From Pirellula staleyi DSM 6068 (GTDB lineage Bacteria; Planctomycetota; Planctomycetia; Pirellulales; Pirellulaceae), in contig NC_013720.1 in assembly GCF_000025185.1 (NCBI RefSeq), positions 1,302,001 to 1,366,000 of the forward strand: a stretch of 64,000 nt of DNA, written 5' to 3'. Positions 35,429 through 43,789 of the stretch are shown piece by piece. A model generated the notes under the pieces. The model was given only the letters and a program-made list of their open reading frames with translations. It was not told the origin of the DNA and made no database searches. Within the stretch, counting starts at the first letter, position 1, and every line of letters starts with the position of its first letter. The translations under genes and the position numbers were made by a program.

Positions 35429-35826
35429 TCGGAGTTTCGGACGCTTAGCGCAGCTTCGCGATCAGGCCTTCAGGTGGGCCTCGGCCACTCGTGGTGAGTC
35501 GCTCGGGGGGCACATCCCAAGCGGCTCGTAAGTGGCGATTTGCGCGGAAGTTAATCAAGTTCGATCAGGCTGTTTTCAGCAGCCGCTCGGCCGTGGCGGA
35601 GTGACCAGGGCCGAGCCTTCTCACAAGCTTCATCTGCAGGGTTATTTCGGGGGCACATCCGGCATAACCGCTACAGCTGTTTGTGGCCAGTCTCGGGCGT
35701 CAAGCGTAAGACTGGGAGTTTGTTCAATCGCCTTAGCCAAGTGGGGTGCGATGTTAATGTTCGCTTACCACCGCACGCTGCAGGCGATTACGGGGACGAT
35801 TCACTGTCCGCAATTACTGCCCGCAT

Positions 35827-36228
35827 TTACTGCGGGATGTTTTCGTCGACCACGCCGGGCTGATTCTGGTTCTGAGCCGAGCGAGGGAATTCGGTGATCT
35901 TCATGCCACCTTGGCGACGGGTGTCGGCGCGGCCGCAATCTTCGAACTGGGCAGCATCGACGAACTGCGAGCTGGCAGCGCCCGAAGGTCCGTAGTAGCC
36001 GTTGTTTCCGACGGTGTGGACCGTCACGCTGAGCGGTGGCTGGATGTAGTACGACTGATCGAGGGTGACCATCGCTTGGGCCACGTCACCCATTTCGTCG
36101 ATCACGCTATCTCGCACGGCGGCGAGACCGGCGACCGTGCCGATGGTGAGCAAGCTGGCGAGCATGGTCCATTCGAACGAGAGGACGCCGTCCTCTTCGT
36201 TCCACATTTGAGCGAGCAACTTCTGCAT
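35827..36228 (-). CDS. Flp/Tad-type pilin paralog 6 (longest tail)
   Basis: The 133-residue prepilin has leader MQKLLAQMWNEEDG, then VLSFEW and helix TMLASLLTIGTVAGLAA. A slightly changed shared block follows (VRDSVIDEMGDVAQAM). The tail is the longest of the six, Asn/Gln and Tyr/Gly rich (GNNGYYGPSG), with the single cysteine in EDCGRAD and a final PGVVDENIPQ. AGGAG precedes the ATG. It has its own sigma-54-type promoter match and its own terminator. Confidence 0.87.
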   Translation of the reverse strand: MQKLLAQMWNEEDGVLSFEWTMLASLLTIGTVAGLAAVRDSVIDEMGDVAQAMVTLDQSYYIQPPLSVTVHTVGNNGYYGPSGAASSQFVDAAQFEDCGRADTRRQGGMKITEFPRSAQNQNQPGVVDENIPQ

Positions 36229-36370
36229 GGCGAAACTCCTGGTTTCATGTGCCGAGGGAACCGTTAAGGGAAAGCGAGAACACCTCGCCACCCCAGCCGA
36301 GCCATGAACATCGAGATTCTCTAGTCTTCCCAAATGTTCAATCGGCTTAACCGGCATGTTCACTACGATT

Positions 36371-36386
36371 GGCACAATCCGTACCA
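36371..36386 (-). promoter_or_regulatory. Sigma-54 -24/-12 promoter match for pilin paralog 6
   Basis: The minus strand reads TGGTACGGATTGTGCC, with GG and GC at the required 10-base spacing and the same TGGTAC as the paralog 2 site. It lies about 145 bases upstream of the gene. The remaining 36229-36723 gap has no gene. It holds two plus-strand copies of TTGACAGAATGT (36412 and 36532), whose role is unclear. Confidence 0.5.
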
Positions 36387-36724
36387 AATGCAAGTTCGGC
36401 GCTCCACTTTTTTGACAGAATGTTCAGAAAAGCTTGCCACGTTTCAGTTTAGAAACAAACGGCGGTGTTAAGCAGTCGGATCACGACAGCTGGGCGATGT
36501 TAAGCAGATTGAACACTCGGAGCCAAGCAGCTTGACAGAATGTCAAGAGAACTGAACATCGCACCTTACGCAGCTTGCCGAGCGAGGTGATTTGCTAAGA
36601 GGCTTGAGCAAAATGCTTCAAGGGAGAATCGCAGCGCGTTAAGAAAATGAAGGCTAAGCCCGCTTAATGCCCCGCAGGTGGGGCCAGCAAGGCTCGCAGC
36701 GGCTGTGACTGGGCCTATCGCGCA

Positions 36725-36751
36725 AAAAAGAAGGGAGCCGAAAGCTCCCTT
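36725..36751 (-). terminator. Intrinsic terminator ending the sigma-54 activator operon
   Basis: The perfect 8-base stem AAGGGAGC/GCTCCCTT (36731-36738 with 36744-36751) has a 5-base loop and is followed on the minus strand by CTTTTTT. It lies 49 bases after the stop of the membrane protein gene. Confidence 0.85.
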
Positions 36752-36799
36752 AGGTGGATCAGAATCGATGGGCCCCAGGCGGGGCCCGATGCGTGTGGA

Positions 36800-38452
36800 T
36801 TAGCCGGCTGCTGTGGCCGCAGGCGCCGCCTTGGCCGGGAGCTCGATCAGGATCAGACGCTGATCGTGGTAGAGAATCCGCCCCCGCCCTTCGCGATCGG
36901 CCAGCAGAACTTCGCGGGCCAATTGGGGGTAGGAGTTTTTCGAGACCGCCAGGTACTTCATGTCGCGCCCTCGGGCGACGGCGAGCCAGTTCTTATCCCC
37001 GCGGAAGATCGTTTGGTAGTCGTTCCAGACATCGGGGCTGACGAGGTGGACATGGGTGGCGACGAGCGGACGGAGCTTTTCGTCCGAACGCATCAGGAGG
37101 TAGTCCCCCCAGTCCATCGGCGCGGCGATGTTCCCTTGCAGGTTCATCCGCACCACTTCGTCGGCCAGATAGACCGGAGTGTCGGTGACGGTGCTTCGCG
37201 CTTCGCCGCGTGGGGCACCTCGCAGCAAACTGCTGCTCGGTGGAGAGACGAGGAGCGTGACAAAGACAATTGCCATCGCATAGACGGTGCGCATCGCCAC
37301 CGGCTGATCGTCGGTGGCGGTGGTTTCGGGGGTGGTGGCACGCGAGCGGCTGAAAATGGCCGACAGATGTGGGACGACGGCAAAGGGCCACACGAGCGCC
37401 CACCAGGCGAGCATGCGAATGGCCATGACGGTGGCCAAAGCAAACAGGGCGAGGAGGAGGATTTCGTACCAGGCGATGGGGCGTGGTGTTTTGAAGCTGA
37501 CAGCCACCGCGACCACAGCGCTAGAGACCAGCAGGAAGCAGGTGAGGCTTTTGAGCGGAAGGCGTTGCCATTCGGAGATCGACTGTAGCGCGCTCGACTC
37601 GCCAAAGAAAATCACGTGGGGCCAGATCATCGGGCCGTGCGGTCCGATGGAAGCGAAGGCAACGAACAAGAGCGCGGCAATCCAAAGGGGCGCAACACCG
37701 CTGGCTTTGGCAGCAGCGGCGAGGTTCCAGCCATTTTTGGCGAGCTCTTGCAGCGTGTAGCCCAGGGCAATAGCGCCGAGCATGACGAGCCCCATCAGCA
37801 TGCTGCCATGCAGGTTTGCCCAGCAGATGGAGACGATCGGCAGCCAGAAGAGTGGATGCTTTTTGCCCGCCATCAGCTGCGCTGCTGCCAGGAGCACGAG
37901 CGCCGCGCCGAGCTGCCCAAACAGCTGGGGGCGAATCGTGCCGACGATCGGCAGGTTGAGTGTCATCACTACCAGCGGAACGACCCACAGGAGTTTCGAC
38001 TCGGGATCGCGCGCTCGCACCGCCAGCACCATCACCAGCGCCGTGAGTGTGACGAGAAGCGCATGGGCCAGGATGAGTCCTTCGTTGCCGAGCGTTTGAT
38101 GCGTGACGTAAGCGAGCAGCTGCGAGAGCCACGCGCTTTGCAGCACTGGTGTTGCCGAGGGGTGCGCGACAATTGGATCAAACGGGGGAAGAGCGCCGTG
38201 ATCAACGATCCAGCGACCAAAGTTCACATGCGCCCAGAGATCGGTGTGGTTGAGCCGGTTGAGACTCGTCACAAAGAAGACGATCGCGAGTGATGCGACC
38301 ACGGCGAGCGTGCTTTGGCGGATGCTTGGAAAGTAGGGACTGGTGAGCCGATCGCGCGTGATGCACTCCGGGAGCGCATCGGTGGCAGCGGTGTCGGTCG
38401 TTGTCCGCTCGAGTCGTGTGACGGTTGTGGCCATGGCATCCACCTTCTTCAA
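36800..38452 (-). CDS. Polytopic membrane protein, GT-C glycosyltransferase-like
   Basis: The 550-residue protein has an N-terminal cytoplasmic segment of about 45 residues, then about 11-12 hydrophobic helices and a C-terminal soluble domain of about 140 residues. The first loop carries NHTDLWAHVNFGRWIVDHG, an acidic-aromatic loop that resembles the extracytoplasmic loop of GT-C glycosyltransferases such as ArnT or PMT. I do not claim the reaction. It is the last gene of a three-gene unit with the sigma-54 activator and lies immediately upstream of the pilin array. Pilin or surface glycosylation is an inference from position only. Confidence 0.75.
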   Translation of the reverse strand: MKKVDAMATTVTRLERTTTDTAATDALPECITRDRLTSPYFPSIRQSTLAVVASLAIVFFVTSLNRLNHTDLWAHVNFGRWIVDHGALPPFDPIVAHPSATPVLQSAWLSQLLAYVTHQTLGNEGLILAHALLVTLTALVMVLAVRARDPESKLLWVVPLVVMTLNLPIVGTIRPQLFGQLGAALVLLAAAQLMAGKKHPLFWLPIVSICWANLHGSMLMGLVMLGAIALGYTLQELAKNGWNLAAAAKASGVAPLWIAALLFVAFASIGPHGPMIWPHVIFFGESSALQSISEWQRLPLKSLTCFLLVSSAVVAVAVSFKTPRPIAWYEILLLALFALATVMAIRMLAWWALVWPFAVVPHLSAIFSRSRATTPETTATDDQPVAMRTVYAMAIVFVTLLVSPPSSSLLRGAPRGEARSTVTDTPVYLADEVVRMNLQGNIAAPMDWGDYLLMRSDEKLRPLVATHVHLVSPDVWNDYQTIFRGDKNWLAVARGRDMKYLAVSKNSYPQLAREVLLADREGRGRILYHDQRLILIELPAKAAPAATAAG

Positions 38453-38492
38453 AAATCAGATCGACAAATCGGAGTCGTGCGCTGCGCGGGTA

Positions 38493-39731
38493 TTAGTTCG
38501 TGGTGGCTGCAGCGGGTGCAGAATCAGCCGCTTTTCCCTGGGAATCACGCGCTTTTTGACCCGCAGCGCCAAAGCGCCAAGCATCGTAGGGAGTCGTGCT
38601 GCGCCACAAGCACAAAGCGCGGGCCGCGTGGCTGTAGGGACCGTAGTGATCGACAATCGCTTTGTCGTCGAGCTCGGTGAGAGTGCGACAAAGCCACTGA
38701 CCCGCGCGCACAATCGTCTCTTGCGGAGGCTGAACTTCCGGCGGTGCATAGGCCAGCCATTCAATCTGGTGACCAGTCACCAGGATCTTGTCGTAGACCG
38801 TCGACTTCGTATCGACATCCGACGATTGACCAGTCGACCAGCTGCGCGACCAGAAGCCATCGCGCGACTGGGTTTGCTCGAGCAGGAGCGAAACCCGTTT
38901 CATATAAACGAGCATCTTCATCCGCTGCTTAGGGGTGAGCTTCTGCAGGTCGTCGTCGATACGGCAGAGGACCGTCATCGCCTCGAGCCGATGCAGGCCA
39001 TTACATGGACCATGTTCCGGCGGCGCTTTCACTAGTTCATCGATCAGCAGATCGAGCGTGATCGTCTCGCCAAACTTGTTGCTCCACATCGGCTGTGGAA
39101 AGACGTAGCGGGCATAGGTGATCGCCGTCCACTCGTACTCGAGCCGGTCGAGATGAAAGCGGCGGAGCGAGGTGGCGAGCAAATCGTTGATGGTGGCTTT
39201 ATCATCGCGCAGCGCGAGTGGATAGTCGCGCGCGAGTCCCGATTCGGCATACGTGGCGAGCAAGTCGTCGTTGTGATAGCTCGACGTATCGCGCGAGTTG
39301 GTCCCATCTTCAAATCCGCGAATCGTGATCCCTTCGCTCGTGCGCTGCAGCAGCGGAGGGGCGTTTTCTCCAACAATTTCGCGGAATTTTGCATCGTCGG
39401 TCAAATAGCCGAGCATCTGCTTGCCGCTGAGAACCTTGGGGTCGAAGAAGTCGGCGTCGGTTCCCCATAAGCGGAGCGAGTGGATCAAATTGTTCGTCAG
39501 CGGCGCAGTGCGCGGCGGCTTCACCCGGTCGAGAACATCAGAGAGTTGCTCGTCGGTTGCGACGCGCGGATCGTTGTAGCGCGGCAGCACCGAGTGGGGC
39601 GCTAGCGACTCGGGCAAGATCATCGGCGCGGGGGTGCTGCGACCTGTCGCTAAGGAGTAAACCAGTAGCGCGATCGCAATCACGGCCGGTGGAACAGTCC
39701 ATCGCGAAAGTGTGGGAAGTGGCGACGTCAT
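38493..39731 (-). CDS. Hypothetical membrane-anchored protein of the activator operon
   Basis: The 412-residue protein has one N-terminal anchor (about residues 12-29, VPPAVIAIALLVYSLATG) and a large, mainly helical extracytoplasmic part. Repeated helical hairpins (TINDLLATSLRRFHLDRLEYEW, GLHRLEAMTVLCRIDDDLQ) recall alpha-toroid or TPR-like folds, but no family is recognised. Its ATG overlaps the stop of the sigma-54 activator gene, which implies translational coupling. The membrane protein gene follows after 40 bases. Confidence 0.75.
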   Translation of the reverse strand: MTSPLPTLSRWTVPPAVIAIALLVYSLATGRSTPAPMILPESLAPHSVLPRYNDPRVATDEQLSDVLDRVKPPRTAPLTNNLIHSLRLWGTDADFFDPKVLSGKQMLGYLTDDAKFREIVGENAPPLLQRTSEGITIRGFEDGTNSRDTSSYHNDDLLATYAESGLARDYPLALRDDKATINDLLATSLRRFHLDRLEYEWTAITYARYVFPQPMWSNKFGETITLDLLIDELVKAPPEHGPCNGLHRLEAMTVLCRIDDDLQKLTPKQRMKMLVYMKRVSLLLEQTQSRDGFWSRSWSTGQSSDVDTKSTVYDKILVTGHQIEWLAYAPPEVQPPQETIVRAGQWLCRTLTELDDKAIVDHYGPYSHAARALCLWRSTTPYDAWRFGAAGQKARDSQGKAADSAPAAATTN

Positions 39732-41341
39732 TAGAGGAGCCCAAACTTTTTCATCTTGTTGTAAAGCGTGACGCGACTGATCCCGAGCTCCGCTGCGGTC
39801 TCTTTACGACGGAAGTTATTGCGCTGCAGCGAATCCTCGATGATCCGCCGCTCGAGCACGTCGACACGTGCTTCCAGCGAGTTGGTTTGCATCCGCAGCG
39901 CTGGTGCAGCAGCTGGTGGTGGATTGGCGATGCCAGTTTCGGTCGCCGTGGCCATTGGATGAGTGTGCGTCATCGAACTGGCATGCCCGTGCGACGAACT
40001 TGGCATGCTGCTGCGCGCCATGGTGTTTGGCGAGCCGACCCGAATGCGAGCACCCATGCCGGCGGGCAGCATGCCAGGTTGGAGTTGCCGATCGTCGTGC
40101 AGCGTCATGTTGTGCATGGTGGGCTGGTTTGGCTCGTTCTCGTTGTGCGACTGATTGGCAGCCGCCACGCGAATGGAGCTCGGCAGATCCCCGACGGTGA
40201 GCATGCCACGATGACAGTACAGCACGGCGCGGCGCACCACGTTTTCCATCTCACGAACGTTGCCAGGCCAGTGATAGGCACGCAAGGTTTCGAGGAACGC
40301 AGGCTCGATCAGCCGCAGCGGAATGTTGTGGGTGCGGCTATGTTCGAGCGCGAACTTACGAGCCAGGTATTCGATATCCCAAGGTCGCTCGCGCAGCGGG
40401 AGCAAGCGGAAGTTGAGGATGTTCAGACGATAGTACAAGTCGGTTCGAAAATTGCCGCTGCGAACCAGTTCCTCGAGGTTGTAGTTCGAGGCAACCACCA
40501 GCCGCGCTTGCGAGTACTGCGTTTCGTTACTCCCGACCGGCTCGTATTCGCCCGTCTCGATCACCCGCAGCAGCTTGGCTTGTTGTTCGAGCGGGAGGAC
40601 GTCGATTTCGTCGAGCAGCAGTGTGCCCCGACCAGCTGCGGCAAACTTTCCTTCGCGGTCGCGATCGGCGCCGGTGAAGGCCCCTTTCACGTAGCCAAAC
40701 AGTTCGCTTTCAATCAGATCGGGTGGCAGAGCGCCGCAGGCGACGGTGCAAAACCGTTCCTCGCGACGATCGGAGAGTTCGTGAATCAAGCGGGCGAGAA
40801 AGGTCTTGCCGCTCCCCGTTTCGCCAATCAAAAGGACGGTCACATTGTGGCGCGCCGCCACTTTGATCTCGTCCATCGTGTCGAACATTTCCGGAGTGAA
40901 CGTGACGAGCGATCGGCTGCGGCCGTGGAGTTCCTTATGCGGCATCTCGCTCCAGAAACCAGCGAGTTCCCCTTCGAGATCCTGGCGGTCGGACAAGAGG
41001 CGTCGGAGTCGACCAAAGTCGAGTGGAAACTCGAGGACATCGTCGATCGTTTTATCAGCCAGCTTACGGAGTCGAGGTGGGCAGTCCTGATCGACGAGGC
41101 CGTATAGCGGCGCGTTATCGATCGCTTCGTCGAGTTCGGCGATGAAGCGCGCGGGGGAATAGCCGTTGAGGGTGGTGCGGTCGAGATGCACGAGCACAGC
41201 ACTGATGGTCTGCGTTTTGAGCAGCTCAGGTAAAGATTCGAGAGCATCGCAGGGGACGATCAGTTGCTTGCCTTCGAGCTGCGTGCCGAGTTCGAAAAGC
41301 AAATTCTGATCGCGCGTGAAGACGAGGATGCTGTTGGACAT
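39731..41341 (-). CDS. Sigma-54-dependent transcriptional activator with degenerate receiver
   Basis: This 536-residue enhancer-binding protein starts at the ATG at 41341. The N-terminal ~120 residues look like a receiver domain without the usual acidic cluster and conserved Lys (LEFPLDF replaces the KP motif), so phosphorylation is doubtful. The AAA+ domain has Walker A GETGSGKT (173-180), the sigma-54-contacting GAFTGA (220-225) and Walker B LLLDEID. A Gln/Met/His-rich linker follows. A Fis-type helix-turn-helix (KETAAELGISRVTLYNKMK) ends the protein. It heads a three-gene operon beside pilin genes that have sigma-54-type promoters. Confidence 0.93.
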   Translation of the reverse strand: MSNSILVFTRDQNLLFELGTQLEGKQLIVPCDALESLPELLKTQTISAVLVHLDRTTLNGYSPARFIAELDEAIDNAPLYGLVDQDCPPRLRKLADKTIDDVLEFPLDFGRLRRLLSDRQDLEGELAGFWSEMPHKELHGRSRSLVTFTPEMFDTMDEIKVAARHNVTVLLIGETGSGKTFLARLIHELSDRREERFCTVACGALPPDLIESELFGYVKGAFTGADRDREGKFAAAGRGTLLLDEIDVLPLEQQAKLLRVIETGEYEPVGSNETQYSQARLVVASNYNLEELVRSGNFRTDLYYRLNILNFRLLPLRERPWDIEYLARKFALEHSRTHNIPLRLIEPAFLETLRAYHWPGNVREMENVVRRAVLYCHRGMLTVGDLPSSIRVAAANQSHNENEPNQPTMHNMTLHDDRQLQPGMLPAGMGARIRVGSPNTMARSSMPSSSHGHASSMTHTHPMATATETGIANPPPAAAPALRMQTNSLEARVDVLERRIIEDSLQRNNFRRKETAAELGISRVTLYNKMKKFGLL

Positions 41342-41819
41342 GCGCCACCCAAAGAAAAGAAGACTAGCCAAACCATAGCCCGAAAATCTTGCCTGTTTGA
41401 CTTAAGCTACTTAGCCTGGGCAGCTTCACTAGCGCAAAACAGACTTAGCATCGTGAAATAAAACTGAACAATGTGCGATTGTTTGGGTTGTAGGTTTTGT
41501 GGCGATTGTGCGGCCTGTAGCGGGGCGGCTATCTAACTAACGAGTAGATCACTATTTAGATCTGCTAGCTCTGATCGCTAGCAGTTTCAGCGTGCTAGCG
41601 GGGCTATGTGGAACTGCGTAGTTCAGGGTGACTGTGGCGGTGGTGCACCGAAAACTTGATATGCGGGGAGCGGCGATCCGATGGAGTGGATCAGAAGCGT
41701 TTGCTGCCAAGGCGAAGGCAGTTGCTAGCGACAGGTTGTCGTTCTCGCGAGGAAACAGCCGCGAGTTCCCGATCAAGCTCCTGTCTGGCCCAGGCCTAAT
41801 TTTTCGAGGGGTTTTTCCG
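41342..41819. other. Divergent spacer between the activator and a secreted protein
   Basis: About 480 bases with no supported gene. The sequence is rich in CTAGC words (about 41566-41605), which form weak local palindromes. It should hold promoters for both flanking genes, but none can be named. Confidence 0.45.
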
Positions 41820-42305
41820 ATGCACGCGATTCTGCTGACAGTGCTTGCCCTAGGTGCGGGTGCAGGAGAATATCCAGTGCAGCAGGCAGCCTATGGCTGC
41901 GAGCAATGCGATTCAGGTCACTGCGGACATGCCAAAGCCGAGAAGCGTCCCCACGCTGGCTTCTTTGGAATGATGCCCCAGACCTGCTACGAGCCGCATT
42001 TCGGATGTTACGACGGCGATCGCCACATGCATCGCTACCCCGCCTTTCACGGCACCTACTATCGCCGTGCTTATAACTATCGCAACTACTTCGACTACCC
42101 TTGGCATGCTGAAATGCATGAGCCCACCTCGCACTACTCGTATCACACGACGAGCGAGATGCTCGAGCAAGGCTCCGCACCACCTCAGCCTGTGCCAGAC
42201 GCCGCCGCTCGCACCCAGTCGCTGCACGACAACATGCGATCGGCTCTTCGTTCAACACAGCCTGTCTATCAAGGTGGGGAAGATTCGCGAACCCTTCGCC
42301 GCTAA
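41820..42305 (+). CDS. Small secreted His/Tyr/Cys-rich protein
   Basis: The 161-residue protein starts at the ATG at 41820, which gives an immediate signal peptide (MHAILLTVLALGAGAG). The mature part has a cysteine/histidine cluster (YGCEQCDSGHCGHAK) and long aromatic-rich stretches (HGTYYRRAYNYRNYFDYPW). The tail is Pro/Gln/Ser rich. No family is recognised. The cysteine-histidine cluster could bind metal, and the Tyr-rich segment suggests a surface or matrix role; both are guesses. Confidence 0.7.
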   Translation: MHAILLTVLALGAGAGEYPVQQAAYGCEQCDSGHCGHAKAEKRPHAGFFGMMPQTCYEPHFGCYDGDRHMHRYPAFHGTYYRRAYNYRNYFDYPWHAEMHEPTSHYSYHTTSEMLEQGSAPPQPVPDAAARTQSLHDNMRSALRSTQPVYQGGEDSRTLRR

Positions 42306-42428
42306 GTCTTAGCAGCTATTGAGTCTTGGAATAATGAGTTAGAAGATCCTTCTAACTATTAGACCTCTGATAGTAAAGGCAGCTCTGAATTACCAAGTCC
42401 CAGTCATTGGGATCTTGTAACTATAGAA

Positions 42429-42466
42429 AAAGGTCGGCGTCGCTCTCAAGCGATGCCGACCTTGTT
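42429..42466. terminator. Bidirectional intrinsic terminator
   Basis: A 15-base stem (42430-42444 with 42449-42463, one G-U pair) has a 4-base CTCA loop. It is preceded by AAAAA and followed by GTTTCATTTT. It lies between two convergent secreted-protein genes and can serve both. Confidence 0.85.
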
Positions 42467-42544
42467 TCATTTTCTTGCTCAAGTTGAGCCGGTGGTTTTG
42501 CTGTTTTCTCGCAAGAACACCCTGGTTTTAAGGGCTAGTGGTAT

Positions 42545-43474
42545 TTAAGGGCTTAGCCAGCGGAAGAAGTTGCGGACCGGTTGTCCGTCGACATAGGCGG
42601 TCGGCTGACCATAGAGGCCACTTCCGAGCGAGACTCCACCACGGCTCACTGGTGGACGAGCGGTCGCTGCTGTGGTTCCGCGACCCGTAGTGGGCAACGT
42701 TCCATAAACACCTGTTTGAGGGTAGGCAACCACCACCGGCCCTGTTGGAGCCACATAACTGCTCGGCGCTACGTAGCTAGGTGTTACATAACTAGGCGCG
42801 GCATAGTTATAAGTAGGTGCCCCAAACGTTGGGTTCATAGGAACCGTGTAGTCGACGATGCGCGGTGGCATGGTGTTGATCGAGGGGGAATTGAGTGGAG
42901 CCGAATAGATCGGCTCGCTATAGCTGGGGCCTTGCACCACGGTGCCTGGACGAGAAGTCGCTGGGCTATACGAGGGATTGTAAGGTGCGGTCGTTGCCGA
43001 TGGAGGTGGAAAAACACCTTGTGCCGACGAGGGCTCGAGGAGTGAGGGGCGGACGTCGGCGGGCGAGAGTCGCTCGCCAGGCTGAATGGGAGTGATAGGG
43101 TACTGCACTTGCGAGGGAGCGAGGCAGGCAGACTGCGATGCGGCGTATTCATCGGACGACATCAGCGGCTGGCGAGCGGTGTCGTGCGTCGGTGGCAGCA
43201 TCGTCGCAGCGCTTGGACGAGCAACGATCACACCTTTGTGGCCAATGTCGTTCGGGGCTGAGTCGGTGATTGGGCGCAGGTTCGCTGCTGGGGCAAACAC
43301 CTCGGGCCGAGGGAGGTCGGTGATCTCGGGATAAGGGCTATCGGCGGCGATATCGCTGGCAATCAGAATGACCGGATCGACAGCAGGGTTGGTTGTCGAT
43401 TGGCCAGCAGCGGTCATGGAGAATGACACGGTCGCCAGCATCGTGAGCGTGAGCACTGAAAGCTTCTGGGGCAT
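42545..43474 (-). CDS. Secreted Pro/Ser/Tyr-rich low-complexity protein
   Basis: The 309-residue protein has a clear signal peptide (MPQKLSVLTLTMLATVSFS, cleavage near AAGQS). The mature part is almost entirely low-complexity and rich in Pro, Ser, Thr, Ala and Tyr. It includes repeated APSYV/TPSYV/APSSYV units around residues 222-245. No folded domain is evident. It is probably an extended cell-surface or envelope protein. Codon use is normal for the region. Confidence 0.75.
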   Translation of the reverse strand: MPQKLSVLTLTMLATVSFSMTAAGQSTTNPAVDPVILIASDIAADSPYPEITDLPRPEVFAPAANLRPITDSAPNDIGHKGVIVARPSAATMLPPTHDTARQPLMSSDEYAASQSACLAPSQVQYPITPIQPGERLSPADVRPSLLEPSSAQGVFPPPSATTAPYNPSYSPATSRPGTVVQGPSYSEPIYSAPLNSPSINTMPPRIVDYTVPMNPTFGAPTYNYAAPSYVTPSYVAPSSYVAPTGPVVVAYPQTGVYGTLPTTGRGTTAATARPPVSRGGVSLGSGLYGQPTAYVDGQPVRNFFRWLSP

Positions 43475-43789
43475 ACACCACCAAGATGGCCAGGAGTGAA
43501 GAACAGGAAGTCGCAGGTGAGCACTCAGTTCTCAGTACATCACCGCGAACGAAACCACTCTACGCAACAGCTATGCCATTGGTGCGCAGGAAATGGAGCA
43601 GCGCTCTCAACCGACATTGCTAGCGGCTATTTTGCTAGCGTCGTTAAGTCGTGATCTGCAGAGACAATGGCTCGGCTGTCGCGCGGCAAATGTCGCGCAA
43701 AGAGCGGCTTGAAGATCCTGCTGGAATTGTGGCAGCGACAGCTGGGTTTTGATGTAAAGCTTACAAAAGAGCCGCCGCCCCGTGCTGTG
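43475..43789. other. Gene-free spacer
   Basis: About 315 bases with no supported gene. A small inverted word pair (GCTAGC at 43619 and 43634) is present, but no terminator or RNA was recognised. Confidence 0.4.

Noticed and set aside
36412-36543. Two TTGACAGAATGT words as a possible sigma-70 promoter
   Set aside because: They lie on the plus strand while nearby genes are on the minus strand, and no -10 box is convincing.
39557-41107. 516-codon open frame on the plus strand across the sigma-54 activator gene
   Set aside because: It is antisense to a gene with intact AAA+ and Fis motifs. The product has no domain, and high GC3 creates long empty frames opposite real genes.
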